This document shows positions 7,523 through 16,719 of a DNA stretch of 40,749 nt, piece after piece. This DNA is from Solirubrobacterales bacterium (GTDB lineage: Bacteria; Actinomycetota; Thermoleophilia; Solirubrobacterales; Solirubrobacteraceae). The notes beneath the pieces are model-generated. The model searched no databases and was not told where the DNA came from. It worked only from the letters and a program-made list of their open reading frames with translations. The stretch spans positions 1 through 40,749 of the forward strand of contig JAFAZB010000078.1 in assembly GCA_019240015.1 (NCBI GenBank). Direction: 5' to 3'. Numbering within the stretch: position 1 is the stretch's first letter; each line of letters begins with the position of its first letter. The position numbers were made by a program, and so were the translations under genes.

Positions 7523-7918
7523 ATGCCGGCTCCCCGACGTCCCCAGCGCGGCCGCCGTCGCGTCCGCAAGAACATCCCGGTCGGCCAGGCCCACATCAAG
7601 ACCTCGTTCAACAACACGATCGTGTCGCTGACCGACCGCGAGGGCAACGTGATCGCGTGGGAGTCGGCCGGCGGCGCCGGCTTCAAGGGCTCGCGCAAGT
7701 CGACGCCGTTCGCCGCCCAGGTGACCGCCGATGCCGCGGCCCGCAAGGGGCTCGAGCACGGGCTCCAGAAGGTCGAGGTGTTCGTCAAGGGCCCCGGCTC
7801 GGGCCGCGAGACCGCGATTCGCTCGCTGCAGGCCGCCGGGCTCGAGGTGACAGGCGTCAAGGACGTCACGCCCCAGGCCCACAACGGCTGCCGGCCACGT
7901 AAGCGGCGGAGGGTCTGA
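7523..7918 (+). CDS. rpsK: 30S ribosomal protein S11
   Basis: 131-residue S11, part of the 30S platform and E-site region. Diagnostic blocks are AHIKTSFNNTIVSLTD near residue 28, the SAGGAGFKGSRKSTPFAAQ stretch, GPGSGRETAIRSL, and the C-terminal DVTPQAHNGCRPRKRRRV. The SD GGAGG lies at 7511-7515. Confidence 0.97.
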   Translation: MPAPRRPQRGRRRVRKNIPVGQAHIKTSFNNTIVSLTDREGNVIAWESAGGAGFKGSRKSTPFAAQVTADAAARKGLEHGLQKVEVFVKGPGSGRETAIRSLQAAGLEVTGVKDVTPQAHNGCRPRKRRRV

Positions 7919-7949
7919 TGGCGGCCATGACCTCGCGGAGGCACCGCTG

Positions 7950-8570
7950 ATGGCGCGCGACACCGGAGCCCAGTGCAAGCAGTGCCGGAGGGAGGGCCAG
8001 AAGTTGTTCCTCAAGGGCGAGCGCTGCCTGACCGACAAGTGCGGCGTCGAGCGCCGCTCCTACCCTCCGGGCGAGCATGGCCGGGGGCGCCAGAAGCAGA
8101 GCGAGTACCGCGTCCAGCTACGCGAGAAGCAGAAGGCCAGGCGCTATTACGGCGTGCTCGAGAAGCAGTTCCGGATCTACTACGAGAAGGCCTCGCGCCA
8201 GACCGGCGTGACCGGCGAGAACCTGTTGCGAATGCTCGAGTGCCGGTTCGACAACGTGCTGGTCAGGCTGGGCTTCGCGGCTTCGCGCCGGCAGGCGCGG
8301 CAGCTGATCCTGCACGGCCACTGGACGGTCAACGGGCGCCGCGTCAACATCCCCAGCTACCAGCTGCGCGACAACGACGTGATCGCGATCCACTCGCGCT
8401 CCAGCGCGACGCAGGTGATCCGCGACGCGACCGAGTTGACCGGACAGGTGCCGGCCTGGCTCCAGGCGGACCACGACTCGCTGACTGCGAAAGTGCTGCG
8501 CAAGCCCGAGCGGCGCGAGATCGCCGCCCCGGTGCAGGAGCAGCTGATCGTCGAGCTGTACTCGAAGTAG
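7950..8570 (+). CDS. rpsD: 30S ribosomal protein S4
   Basis: 206-residue S4, a primary 16S rRNA binder. It is the zinc (C+) form: C9, C12, C26 and C31 cluster in the N-terminal knuckle. An S4 RNA-binding domain runs at about 95-160 (CRFDNVLVRLGFAASRRQARQLI). GCGGAGG precedes the ATG. The gene sits between rpsK and rpoA, as in many Gram-positive alpha operons. Confidence 0.97.
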   Translation: MARDTGAQCKQCRREGQKLFLKGERCLTDKCGVERRSYPPGEHGRGRQKQSEYRVQLREKQKARRYYGVLEKQFRIYYEKASRQTGVTGENLLRMLECRFDNVLVRLGFAASRRQARQLILHGHWTVNGRRVNIPSYQLRDNDVIAIHSRSSATQVIRDATELTGQVPAWLQADHDSLTAKVLRKPERREIAAPVQEQLIVELYSK

Positions 8571-8580
8571 ATGACCTTTC

Positions 8581-8609
8581 GCCGCGCCGGCGTTCAGGGT
8601 GGGCGCGGC
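8581..8609 (+). promoter_or_regulatory. Possible hairpin in the rpsD-rpoA spacer
   Basis: GCCGCGCC (8581-8588) is complementary to GGCGCGGC (8602-8609), giving an 8-bp GC stem with a 13-nt loop in the 88-bp rpsD-rpoA gap. No poly-T follows. It may stabilise or attenuate the transcript, but GC-rich DNA forms such stems by chance and the support is weak. Confidence 0.25.
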
Positions 8610-8658
8610 CTGACAGCCGTCCGGGCGGCGGCAGGAACCCACGACGTTAGGACCCCCG

Positions 8659-9627
8659 ATGCTTGATTTCCAAGTCCCCCGAATCTCCACCGAGTCCGTC
8701 GACGACAACCGTGGCTCGTTCACGATCGAGCCGCTCGATCGGGGCTTCGGCTACACCTTCGGCAACTCGCTGCGCAGGGTGCTGCTCTCCTCGCTGGCCG
8801 GCGCGGCGGTGACGAGCGTGCGGATCGAAGGCGTCGCGCACGAGTTCTCGACGATTCGCGGCGTCAAGGAGGACGTCACCGACATCGTGCTGAACCTGAA
8901 GGGGATCGTCTGCCGGATGCACTCCGACGCGACCGAGATCGAAGCCCCGCTGGTGGTCACCGGGCCGGGGGAGATCACCGCCAAGGACATCGACCTCCCG
9001 TCCGGGGTGGAGATCCTCAACCCCGACGCCCACGTCGCGACGCTCGAGAAGAAGACCAAGCTCGAGGTGTACTTGACGGTCGGGCGGGGCCGCGGCTACC
9101 GCCCGGCCGAGGAGAACAAGTCGCCCGATCAGCCGATCGGCGTGATCCCGATCGACTCGATCTTCTCGCCCGTGCGCCGCGTCGCCTACAACGTCGAGCA
9201 GGCCCGCGTCGGGCAGAAGACCGACTTCGACAAGCTCACGCTCGACATCGAGACCGACGGCTCGATCGACCCGCAGGCGGCGTTGCGGGAGGCAGCCGAG
9301 ATCCTGATCTCCCAGCTCGCGATCTTCACCGACGCCGATCGTGTGGTGGAGCTGCGCGAGGGGAGCGGACCGGGGCTCGAGCCGCTGGGCGCCGGGCCGA
9401 TCGCACCGGCGCGTCCGCCGAACGCGATGGACGAGATCCTGATCGAGGAGCTCGAGCTCGGCGTGCGGTCCTACAACTGCCTCAAGCGGGCGGGGATCCA
9501 GACCGTCGGTGACCTGGTGTCGAAGACCGAGGGCGAGCTCAACGCGATCCCCAACTTCGGCAAGAAGTCGATCGACGAGGTGATCGAGACCCTGCACGCG
9601 CGGGGGCTCTCGCTGCGCAACGAGTAG
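8659..9627 (+). CDS. rpoA: DNA-directed RNA polymerase subunit alpha
   Basis: 322-residue alpha subunit. The N-terminal assembly domain shows FGYTFGNSLRRVLLSSLAGAAV near residue 30 and the SPVRRVAYNVEQARVGQKTDFDKL block near 170. The C-terminal DNA/UP-element-binding domain shows RSYNCLKRAGIQTVGDLV and LNAIPNFGKKSIDEV. The linker is Gly/Ala/Pro-rich. Its position next to rplQ is canonical. Confidence 0.98.
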   Translation: MLDFQVPRISTESVDDNRGSFTIEPLDRGFGYTFGNSLRRVLLSSLAGAAVTSVRIEGVAHEFSTIRGVKEDVTDIVLNLKGIVCRMHSDATEIEAPLVVTGPGEITAKDIDLPSGVEILNPDAHVATLEKKTKLEVYLTVGRGRGYRPAEENKSPDQPIGVIPIDSIFSPVRRVAYNVEQARVGQKTDFDKLTLDIETDGSIDPQAALREAAEILISQLAIFTDADRVVELREGSGPGLEPLGAGPIAPARPPNAMDEILIEELELGVRSYNCLKRAGIQTVGDLVSKTEGELNAIPNFGKKSIDEVIETLHARGLSLRNE

Positions 9628-9639
9628 GGTCCGGCGGCG

Positions 9640-9993
9640 ATGCGTCACCAGCGTCAGCGATACCAGCTCAGCCGCAGCGCCTCGCACCGCAAGGCGCTGT
9701 TGATCAACCTGTCAAAGCAGGTGATCGCGCACGAGCGGATCGAGACCACCGAAGCGAAGGCGAAGGCGGTCAAGCCCGAGCTCGAGAAGCTGATTACGCT
9801 GGCCAAGCGAGGCGACCTGCACGCCCGGCGTCAGGCGCTGTCGGCGCTGGGCCAGGACAAGTTCGCGGTCTACAAGCTGTTCGAGGAGATCGCCCCGCGC
9901 TACAGCGAGCGAGCAGGGGGATATACCCGGATCCTGAAGCTGGGCCCCCGGCGCTCTGACTCCAGCGAGATGGTGCTGCTGGAGCTGGTCTGA
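9640..9993 (+). CDS. rplQ: 50S ribosomal protein L17
   Basis: 117-residue L17 near the peptide exit tunnel. The MRHQRQRYQLSRSASHRKALLINLS start is a near-canonical L17 N-terminus, and GGYTRILKLGPRRSDSSEMVLLEL is the standard ending. The stop TGA (9991-9993) lies inside the proposed CTG start of truA. Confidence 0.97.
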   Translation: MRHQRQRYQLSRSASHRKALLINLSKQVIAHERIETTEAKAKAVKPELEKLITLAKRGDLHARRQALSALGQDKFAVYKLFEEIAPRYSERAGGYTRILKLGPRRSDSSEMVLLELV

Positions 9994-10769
9994 GCGGAGC
10001 TCGAGCCAGCCCCCAGCCGGACGCGGTCTCCCGACTCCTGCTCGAATACGACGGGGGCGCGTTCGCCGGCTGGGCGCGGCAGCCGGGCGCTCGAACCGTG
10101 CAGGGGGAGCTCGAGCGGGCGCTGGCCGTGGTGCTGCGAGCGCAGCGCGTGCCGGTCACCGTCGCGGGGCGCACCGACGCCGGCGTGCACGCCTGGGGAC
10201 AGGTCGCGAGCTACGGCGGCGAGCACGCCCCGGTCGAGGGTCTGAACGCCGTCCTGCCGGATGACGTCGCCGTGCTCGAGTGTGAGCCGGCGCCGGAAGG
10301 GTTCGACGCCCGGCGCGATGCCACCAGTCGCGCCTACTGCTATCGGGTGCTGGCTCGCCGCGCACGCAGCGCGCACCAGCGTGGACGGGCGCTTCACTGG
10401 CCGCACGGGCTCGAGCCAGAGGCGCTCCAGGCGTGTGCGACGGCGCTGTCCGGCAGCCATGACTTCACGGCGTTTACGCCGACGGAGACCGAGCACGTCC
10501 ACTTCGCGCGCGAGGTCTACGCGGCGTACTGGCGGCGGGCCGGCGAGCTGCTAGAGTTCTGGATCGAGGCCGACGCATTCATGCGGCACATGAACCGGGT
10601 GCTGGTGGGGACGATGCTGGAGGTGGCCGCTGGGCGCCGCTCGCTGGATCAGTTCGTCGCGCTGCTCGCGGGCCGCCCGCGCGCCGACGCGGGCCCGACC
10701 GCGGCCGCGCACGGCCTGTACCTGGCCGGCGTGGGCTACGGCGGGGAGCGAGTCCTCTCCCGCGGCTGA
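9990..10769 (+). CDS. truA: tRNA pseudouridine(38-40) synthase TruA, probable CTG start
   Basis: TruA isomerises U38-U40 in the tRNA anticodon arm. The conserved N-terminal EYDGGAFAGW and RTVQGE boxes are encoded at about 10044-10109, ahead of the first GTG (10098). That GTG start would lose them, and no ATG, GTG or TTG precedes them in frame. The only plausible initiator is CTG at 9990, overlapping the rplQ stop as CTGA with GGAG (9981-9984) five bases upstream. This gives 259 residues, the normal length, with catalytic Asp at residue 63 in GRTDAGVHA. The identity is certain; the start is inferred. Confidence 0.9.
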   Translation: MSGARASPQPDAVSRLLLEYDGGAFAGWARQPGARTVQGELERALAVVLRAQRVPVTVAGRTDAGVHAWGQVASYGGEHAPVEGLNAVLPDDVAVLECEPAPEGFDARRDATSRAYCYRVLARRARSAHQRGRALHWPHGLEPEALQACATALSGSHDFTAFTPTETEHVHFAREVYAAYWRRAGELLEFWIEADAFMRHMNRVLVGTMLEVAAGRRSLDQFVALLAGRPRADAGPTAAAHGLYLAGVGYGGERVLSRG

Positions 10770-10781
10770 GACGCTGCGCCG

Positions 10782-12596
10782 TCAGGCGACGAGCTGCCGT
10801 CGAGAGCTGGGCAGTATCAGGCTCAGGAGCTCCTCGGCCGGCATCGGCCTAGCCAGATGGAAGCCCTGCGCCCGCGGGCAGTCGAGCTCGGCCAGGCAGG
10901 TTTGCTGGGCCTCGGTCTCGACCCCTTCGGCGACTACGTCGAGCTCCAGTACACGCGCGAGGTTCAGCAGCGCGGCGACGATCTCGCGGTCGCGGCCTGG
11001 CTCGCCGATCCCGGCCACGAACGTGCGGTCGAGCTTCAGCGCGTCCAGCGGGAGCCGCTGCAGATAGCTGAGCGACGAGTAGCCGGTGCCGAAGTCGTCG
11101 AGAATCAGCCGCACGCCCAGCCGCCGGAGCCCCTCTAGGACCGCCATCGGCGAGTCCGTGTGCTGGATCAGGACACTCTCGGTGATCTCCAGTCCAAGCG
11201 AGCGGGGATCGGCACCGGACTCTTCGAGCACAACCGCCAGCCGCTCGAGGAAGCCAGCGTCCTCGACCTGCCGAGCCGACAGGTTGACGGAGACCGTCAG
11301 GTCCCGATGCGTCACGCCGGCCTGCCGCCAGGCCGCGAGCTGGCGGCAGGCGTCGGCCACGACCCACTCGTCGATCTGGGTGATCAGCCCCGTCTCCTCG
11401 GCCAGCGGGATGAACTCGCCGGCGGAGAGCAGGCTGTTGTCTGGTTGGCGCCAGCGGATCAGCGCCTCCGCCCCCACGATCGCGCGCTCGGCGACCGCGA
11501 AGATCGGCTGGTAGTGGAGCACCAGCTCGTCGCGCTCGATCGCTTGGCGCAGCGCCTTCTCGCGCCCGAGCCGGTGCAGCAGGCGTCCCCGCAAGGCCTC
11601 GTCGAACACTTCCACCCGCGCGCGTCCACGGGACTTGGCGTGGTACATGGCTGCGTCCGCGTCCCGAATCATTGCTTCGGGCGTGCTGTGGCCGTCGGTG
11701 ACCGCGACGCCCGTGCTGGCGGTGATGAACAGCTGCTCGCCGCCGATCGTGAATGGCTGTGCGAACCGGGCCGCGATCCGCTCCGCGATCCCGTTGGCGT
11801 CCTCGAGACGCTCGAGCCCCTCGCCGATCAACACGAACTCGTCACCGCCGAACCTGGCGACCGTGTCGGTCGCCAGCCGCGCCCCCTCGTCGGCCACCCG
11901 GACGCTGTCGCGCAGCCGGTCGGCGACCAGCCGCAGCAGGTAGTCGCCCGTGTGATGGCCAAGCGTGTCGTTGATCAGCTTGAAGTTGTCCAGGTCGACG
12001 AACAGCACCGCGACCGCGATCCCCTCCCGGCGGGCGTGGAGCAGCGCCCGGTCGAGCCGGTCGAGCAGCAGCGTGCGGTTGGGCAGGCCGGTGAGGGCAT
12101 CGTGGACCGCCTGGTGGGCCAGCTCTCGCTGGGCCGCGCGCCGCCCATCCACCTCGCGCTGGCTGCGCTCGCGCAGCGCACGCTCGCTCTCGATCAGCCG
12201 CAGCTGGCGGATCGTGAGCGCCAGCACGCGCGCCATCCCGCGGAACACGCTGATGTCCTCGTGGTCGAACGGCTCGCCCGCGCCACGGGCGACGATCAGG
12301 CACCCTTCTCCCTCGTGGTCCAGCGCGACGGACAGCCCGTCGCACGAGCCGATCCCGGGAACCGTCACCGTCCCGGCCTCGCCGCGGGCGATCGAGGCGA
12401 GCTCCTGCTCCGGTACCACGCCGGCGGCGAAGCCGGTGGAGGCCACCACGGCACCGTCCCGCACGAGCGCCGCGACCTCGGCGTCGAGCGCCTCGGCAGC
12501 GCGCTCTACCGCATCTCGGATCGCCGAAGGTTCATCGACGCAGGCCGAGATACCGGCAAGGAACTCAACCAGTTGCTGAGTCGACCAACTCGCCAC
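10782..12596 (-). CDS. GAF-GGDEF-EAL cyclic-di-GMP turnover protein
   Basis: 604 residues. A GAF-like sensory region (about 10-135) leads through a short coiled linker into a GGDEF domain with intact GGDEF at 250-254. This is followed by an EAL domain with EAL, NLSARQ, EITES, DDFGTGYSSL, KLDRTFV, AEGVET and QGFHLARP all present. Both the cyclase and phosphodiesterase sites therefore look competent. No RxxD I-site is visible at the usual spot. No membrane helices are seen, so it is probably cytosolic. It follows the FIST gene by six bases on the same strand, and that protein may be its signal input. Confidence 0.93.
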   Translation of the reverse strand: MASWSTQQLVEFLAGISACVDEPSAIRDAVERAAEALDAEVAALVRDGAVVASTGFAAGVVPEQELASIARGEAGTVTVPGIGSCDGLSVALDHEGEGCLIVARGAGEPFDHEDISVFRGMARVLALTIRQLRLIESERALRERSQREVDGRRAAQRELAHQAVHDALTGLPNRTLLLDRLDRALLHARREGIAVAVLFVDLDNFKLINDTLGHHTGDYLLRLVADRLRDSVRVADEGARLATDTVARFGGDEFVLIGEGLERLEDANGIAERIAARFAQPFTIGGEQLFITASTGVAVTDGHSTPEAMIRDADAAMYHAKSRGRARVEVFDEALRGRLLHRLGREKALRQAIERDELVLHYQPIFAVAERAIVGAEALIRWRQPDNSLLSAGEFIPLAEETGLITQIDEWVVADACRQLAAWRQAGVTHRDLTVSVNLSARQVEDAGFLERLAVVLEESGADPRSLGLEITESVLIQHTDSPMAVLEGLRRLGVRLILDDFGTGYSSLSYLQRLPLDALKLDRTFVAGIGEPGRDREIVAALLNLARVLELDVVAEGVETEAQQTCLAELDCPRAQGFHLARPMPAEELLSLILPSSRRQLVA

Positions 12597-12602
12597 GGCG
12601 CT

Positions 12603-13778
12603 CTAGCTGAAGGCCAAGACGACCAGAGTTTGGTTGTGGAACCCGCCCGCGCCCCGCGTTCGGGCGATCTCCCCGTATGTGTAGAACCCGGCCACGGGCG
12701 CCCCGCCCGACACGGTTCCGAGCCGGCCGATCTCCTCGCGGATGCCGTCCTCGCCGAGCACGCCGCGGCGGGCGATGCAGTCGAACGCGATCAGGCCCAG
12801 CGGCGAGCGGCCATCGAGTGGTGCGAGCGCGTCGTGACAGGCCGATTCGGTAGCGGCCATCACCGACTCCCCGTCGCCCTCCATGAACCAGGCGGTCGCT
12901 GCCGGCGGGACCGCGGCGATGCAGCTGAGCGAGCGATCCTCGAAGTCCGCCCCGCCGATGAAGCGAACGTGATCCTCGCCGCTGCGACGGCCGAGCCCGA
13001 GCGGATGGGTGAGGGCGTAGCGCGTGAACGCTGAAGGATCGAGGCGAGCCGGCTCGGGCGCCTCGAGGCGCTCGAGGTAGACGTCGAGCGCGGGCTGCTC
13101 GTCGAGCTCGAACACCCGATTGCCATCGCTGCGAGTGACGAGCACCGGCTCGCCGACCCGGCGCCAGCCGTGCCGCACGCCGATCCCGAGCGGGGCGTCG
13201 GAGCCGACCGCCGCGGCGACGACCGCGTTGCTCAGCACCTCCCGATCGGCGAACTGGAAGGTCTTGGACATCTGCAGGTCGTCGCCGGCGCAGCCGCCCA
13301 CCAGCGGGACGCCGGCGCCGACCACGCCGTGGGCCCCGCGCACGATCTCCTGCTGGTTGCCGGCCAGGCCATCGGTGAGGATGATCAGGGCGCGGTGCTC
13401 GCGGGGCTCGAGGTCGTAGATGCACGCTGCCGCGCGCTCGCCCGCGCCGCGCAGGTCGGTGGAGGCCTCAGCCGCGCTGGCGGTCGCGACCGAGAATCCC
13501 TCGCCGCCCAGCGCGGCGACCGCCACGCCCGCGTCCGTCGGGCCTTCGGTCGCAATCTCTCCGGCGGTCGAGCACCCGATCAGCGCAACGTCGCCGGCGC
13601 GCTCCCTGACACCGTCCAGCAGCGCCTCCAGGTCGTAGGCGCCCGAGCAGAAGACGATCAGCAGCTTGGCGCGATCCCCCGCGAGGGCGCCATCGACCGC
13701 CTCGGCGCCTGCCTGGCGGGCGTCGGGGAGGCGGGACGAGCCGGTCCTGAACCATCGCTGCGCTTTTGGCCTGCCCAC
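12603..13778 (-). CDS. FIST domain sensory protein
   Basis: 391-residue protein with FIST_N (about 35-220; LIGCSTAGEI, LTDGLAGNQQEIVRGA, VGGCAGDDL) and FIST_C (about 230-385; ending PVAGFYTYGEIAR) modules. FIST domains are thought to bind small ligands such as amino acids and are often linked to cyclic-di-GMP or chemotaxis outputs. The start is GTG. It lacks its own output domain; the GGDEF-EAL gene immediately downstream, six bases away, is the likely effector. Family membership is clear from motifs, the ligand is unknown. Confidence 0.85.
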   Translation of the reverse strand: MGRPKAQRWFRTGSSRLPDARQAGAEAVDGALAGDRAKLLIVFCSGAYDLEALLDGVRERAGDVALIGCSTAGEIATEGPTDAGVAVAALGGEGFSVATASAAEASTDLRGAGERAAACIYDLEPREHRALIILTDGLAGNQQEIVRGAHGVVGAGVPLVGGCAGDDLQMSKTFQFADREVLSNAVVAAAVGSDAPLGIGVRHGWRRVGEPVLVTRSDGNRVFELDEQPALDVYLERLEAPEPARLDPSAFTRYALTHPLGLGRRSGEDHVRFIGGADFEDRSLSCIAAVPPAATAWFMEGDGESVMAATESACHDALAPLDGRSPLGLIAFDCIARRGVLGEDGIREEIGRLGTVSGGAPVAGFYTYGEIARTRGAGGFHNQTLVVLAFS

Positions 13779-13852
13779 GACGTCTTTATCGTCCGCCGCA
13801 AGCGGCTACATGAGTCTGCTGGACGTGCTCTAGGCGCTGCCGCGAGCCTGGC

Positions 13853-13858
13853 TAGGAT
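13853..13858 (+). promoter_or_regulatory. Candidate leaderless -10 box for surE
   Basis: TAGGAT (13853-13858) fits TANNNT and ends eight bases before the surE ATG. A transcript starting at the normal distance would have almost no 5' leader. No clear -35 is seen. This layout recurs before other genes in the window. Confidence 0.35.
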
Positions 13859-13866
13859 CACGAGAG

Positions 13867-14688
13867 ATGCGGGTGCTGCTGACCAATGACGACGGGATCG
13901 AGGCGGCCGGGCTGCAGGAACTGCGCAAGGCGCTGCTGCCGCTGCCGGGGATCGAACTGGCGGTGATCGCCCCGGACGGCAACCGCTCGGCGATGGCGCG
14001 GTCGATCACCACCCGGCGCCCACTGTGGGTGCAGGAGGTGGATTTCGGCGACGGGACCGTCGGGTACGCGACCGACGGCACGCCGGTCGACTGCGTCAGG
14101 CTCGCCCGGCTTGGGCTGATCGAGGGGTTCACGGCGGAGCTGGTGGTGTCCGGGATCAATCACGGTGCCAACCTCGGCGACGACATCACCTACTCGGGGA
14201 CGGTCGCGGCCGCGCTCGAGGCGATCGTGCTCGGGCTTCCGGGGATCGCCGTCTCCCAGCAATCCACGGCGATGGATCTCGACTTCCGCACCGGCGCGGG
14301 GTTCGACTTCGGCGTCGCGGCGACCTTCACCGCGCGGCTGGTGGGCGAGCTCGAGCACGTTCCGTTGCCCGATGGGACGCTGCTCAACATCAACGTCCCC
14401 GGCTTCAAGCCGGACGGGGTCGAGGTCGCGCGGCTCGGCAAGCGGGTCTACCGCGATCAGCTCTCGCTGGTCGACGAGGGCTCCGGCGGGCGCCGCCTTT
14501 ACCGAATCTACGGCGACGCGAGCTACGGCGCCGGCGAGCGCGGAACCGACGTGACCGCCGTCGCCGAGGGGAGGATCGCGGTGACGCCGATCCACTTCGA
14601 CCTGACCGACCGCGACGGGCTCAGCGCACTGCAGCGCTACGACCTGGCACGACTGGTCGCGCCGGCGGCCAGCGAGGTCGAAGGTTGA
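13867..14688 (+). CDS. surE: 5'/3'-nucleotidase SurE
   Basis: 273-residue SurE, a metal-dependent nucleoside-monophosphate phosphatase. The N-terminal LLTNDDG supplies D8/D9. GNRSAMARS (S41) and SGINHGANLGDDITYSGTV (N98) complete the metal site. It is transcribed divergently from the FIST gene. Its stop overlaps the TTG start of ligA (TTGA), so the two are translationally coupled. Length is typical. Confidence 0.95.
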   Translation: MRVLLTNDDGIEAAGLQELRKALLPLPGIELAVIAPDGNRSAMARSITTRRPLWVQEVDFGDGTVGYATDGTPVDCVRLARLGLIEGFTAELVVSGINHGANLGDDITYSGTVAAALEAIVLGLPGIAVSQQSTAMDLDFRTGAGFDFGVAATFTARLVGELEHVPLPDGTLLNINVPGFKPDGVEVARLGKRVYRDQLSLVDEGSGGRRLYRIYGDASYGAGERGTDVTAVAEGRIAVTPIHFDLTDRDGLSALQRYDLARLVAPAASEVEG

Positions 14689-16715
14689 GCCCCGCGGCCG
14701 CGCGCGCCCGGGAGCAGTCCAAGCGCGCCGCCGAGCTCCGCCGCCTGCTCGAGCACCACGGCTACCGCTACTACGTACTCGACGATCCCGAGATCGGGGA
14801 CGGCGAGTACGACGCGCTGCTCGACGAGTTGCGCGCGATCGAGGCCGAGCACCCCGAGCTCGTCACGCCCGAATCGCCCACCCAGCGAATCGGCGGCGAG
14901 CCGGTATCCGACCTCGAGAAGGTCCGGCACCCGCAGGCGATGTTGTCGCTCGCCAACGCCCGCTCGGCCGAGGAGCTGCGGGCGTGGATCCAGCGGATGA
15001 GCAATCACCTCACCCGTGAGGGGATCGCGGACCCTCGGTTCGAATACGTGGTCGAGCCGAAGATCGACGGGCTGGCGATCTCGCTGATCTATCGCGACGG
15101 CGTGTTCGAGCGCGGCGCGACCCGCGGCAACGGGGAGATCGGGGAGGACGTCACGCACAACCTGCGGACGATCGCCTCGATCCCGCTGCGGCTCGAGCTG
15201 GACGATCCACCTTCGATGCTCGAGGTCCGCGGCGAGGTCTACATGTCGCTCCCCGACTTCGCCAAGCTCAACGAGCGGCGCGCCGAGGCTGGCCTATCGA
15301 CGTTCATGAACCCGCGCAACTCGGCCGCCGGCACGATCCGCCAGCTCGACCCCAAGCTCGCCGCGGACCGGCCGCTGTCGTTCTGGGCGTACGCGATCGG
15401 AGCGACCGAGGGGATCTCGTTCGCGGCCCACTGGGATGCGCTGATGTGGCTGCGCGAGCACCGCTTGCCGGTGCACCCCGACGTCAAGAGGCTGCGCTCG
15501 GAAGACGAGGTCGTCGCCCAATGCCGCTCCTGGGAGGAGCGGCGCGGTTCGCTCGAGTTCGAGATCGACGGGGCCGTGGTGAAGGTCTCCGACGTCGAGT
15601 TGCAGCGCCGCCTGGGCGTCGTCGGGCGCGAGCCGCGATGGGCGATCGCGTGGAAGTTCCCGCCGACGACCGCGGTGACGACGCTCAACGCAATCGGCTG
15701 GAACCCGGGCAAGTTCGGCGACCTGCATCCGTACGCGATGCTCGAGCCGGTGCAGGTCGCGGGGGTGACGATCAAGCTCGCCACGCTGCACAACGAGGAG
15801 GATCTCGCCCGTAAGGACATCCGCGAGGGCGAGGAGGTGATCGTCCTGCGCGCCGGGGACGTGATCCCCCAGGTCCTCTCGCCGGCGCCGCACGTGGCCG
15901 AGCGCAGCGACCGCCCAGCGGCGCCGCGGGTTCCGGCCTCGTGCCCGGTGTGCGGCACGCCAACGGTCAAGCCCGAGGGTGCCGTGTTCACACGCTGCCC
16001 GAACCGCGGCTGCCCGGGCCGGCGCTGGCAGCTGCTCAAGCACTTCGTCGGCGCGATGGACATCGACGGGCTGGGGGAGAAGCAGGTCAGCCTGTTCATG
16101 GAGCTCGGGTGGGTGCGGAGCGCGGGCGACTTCTACCGCCTCGACGCAGAGCGGATCGCGGCGCGGACCGGGTTCGGCGAGGTCTCGGCTCGCAAGCTGG
16201 TGCGGGCGATCGAGGACTCGAAGCAGCAGCCGTTCGGGCGAGTGCTGTTCGCGCTCGGGATCGAGGAGGTTGGCTACGTCACCGGTCGCAACCTGGCCCA
16301 GCACTTCCGCACGATCGACGCGCTACTGGGCGCCTCGCCCGAGCAGATCGAAGAGACCCCGGGCGTGGGGCCCAAGATGGCCCAGACGATCTGGGGCCAG
16401 CTCCACGACGAGCAGATGGCGCGGTTGATCGATGATCTCCGCGAGCAGGGACTGCGTCTGGAGCAGGAGGGCCCGCCGCCCGGCGAGGGCCCGCTGGCCG
16501 GCAAGACGCTCGTGCTGACCGGCACGCTGCCCTCCCTGACGCGCGAGCAGTCCACCGAGCTGATCATCGCGGCCGGCGGCAAGGTGACCGGATCGGTGTC
16601 TCGCAAGACCGACTACGTGGTGGCTGGCGAGAGCCCCGGCTCGAAGCTGGCGCAGGCCGAGCGGCTGGGCGTCGAGGTGGTCGATGAGGACGGGCTGAGG
16701 AGGTTGTTGGGGTAG
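14685..16715 (+). CDS. ligA: NAD-dependent DNA ligase LigA
   Basis: 676-residue replicative ligase that seals nicks with NAD+. The domains run in order: Ia (residues about 1-75, YYVLDDPEIGDGEYD), adenylation domain with the KxDG nucleophile K126, OB fold, Cys4 zinc finger (CPVC...C...C), helix-hairpin-helix repeats (EETPGVGPKMAQTI) and a C-terminal BRCT domain (LAGKTLVLTGTLPSL). The start is TTG at 14685, in frame and overlapping the surE stop. The frame extends further upstream, but that part is out-of-frame surE. Confidence 0.96.
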   Translation: MSPAAARAREQSKRAAELRRLLEHHGYRYYVLDDPEIGDGEYDALLDELRAIEAEHPELVTPESPTQRIGGEPVSDLEKVRHPQAMLSLANARSAEELRAWIQRMSNHLTREGIADPRFEYVVEPKIDGLAISLIYRDGVFERGATRGNGEIGEDVTHNLRTIASIPLRLELDDPPSMLEVRGEVYMSLPDFAKLNERRAEAGLSTFMNPRNSAAGTIRQLDPKLAADRPLSFWAYAIGATEGISFAAHWDALMWLREHRLPVHPDVKRLRSEDEVVAQCRSWEERRGSLEFEIDGAVVKVSDVELQRRLGVVGREPRWAIAWKFPPTTAVTTLNAIGWNPGKFGDLHPYAMLEPVQVAGVTIKLATLHNEEDLARKDIREGEEVIVLRAGDVIPQVLSPAPHVAERSDRPAAPRVPASCPVCGTPTVKPEGAVFTRCPNRGCPGRRWQLLKHFVGAMDIDGLGEKQVSLFMELGWVRSAGDFYRLDAERIAARTGFGEVSARKLVRAIEDSKQQPFGRVLFALGIEEVGYVTGRNLAQHFRTIDALLGASPEQIEETPGVGPKMAQTIWGQLHDEQMARLIDDLREQGLRLEQEGPPPGEGPLAGKTLVLTGTLPSLTREQSTELIIAAGGKVTGSVSRKTDYVVAGESPGSKLAQAERLGVEVVDEDGLRRLLG

Positions 16716-16719
16716 GGGG

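Noticed and set aside
11160..13034. 624-codon open frame on the + strand
   Set aside because: It is antisense to the GGDEF-EAL and FIST genes, both of which carry complete family motifs. Long antisense frames are common at this GC content.
14025..14684. N-terminal extension of LigA
   Set aside because: The region is surE in another frame; the LigA family starts at the TTG-coupled position.
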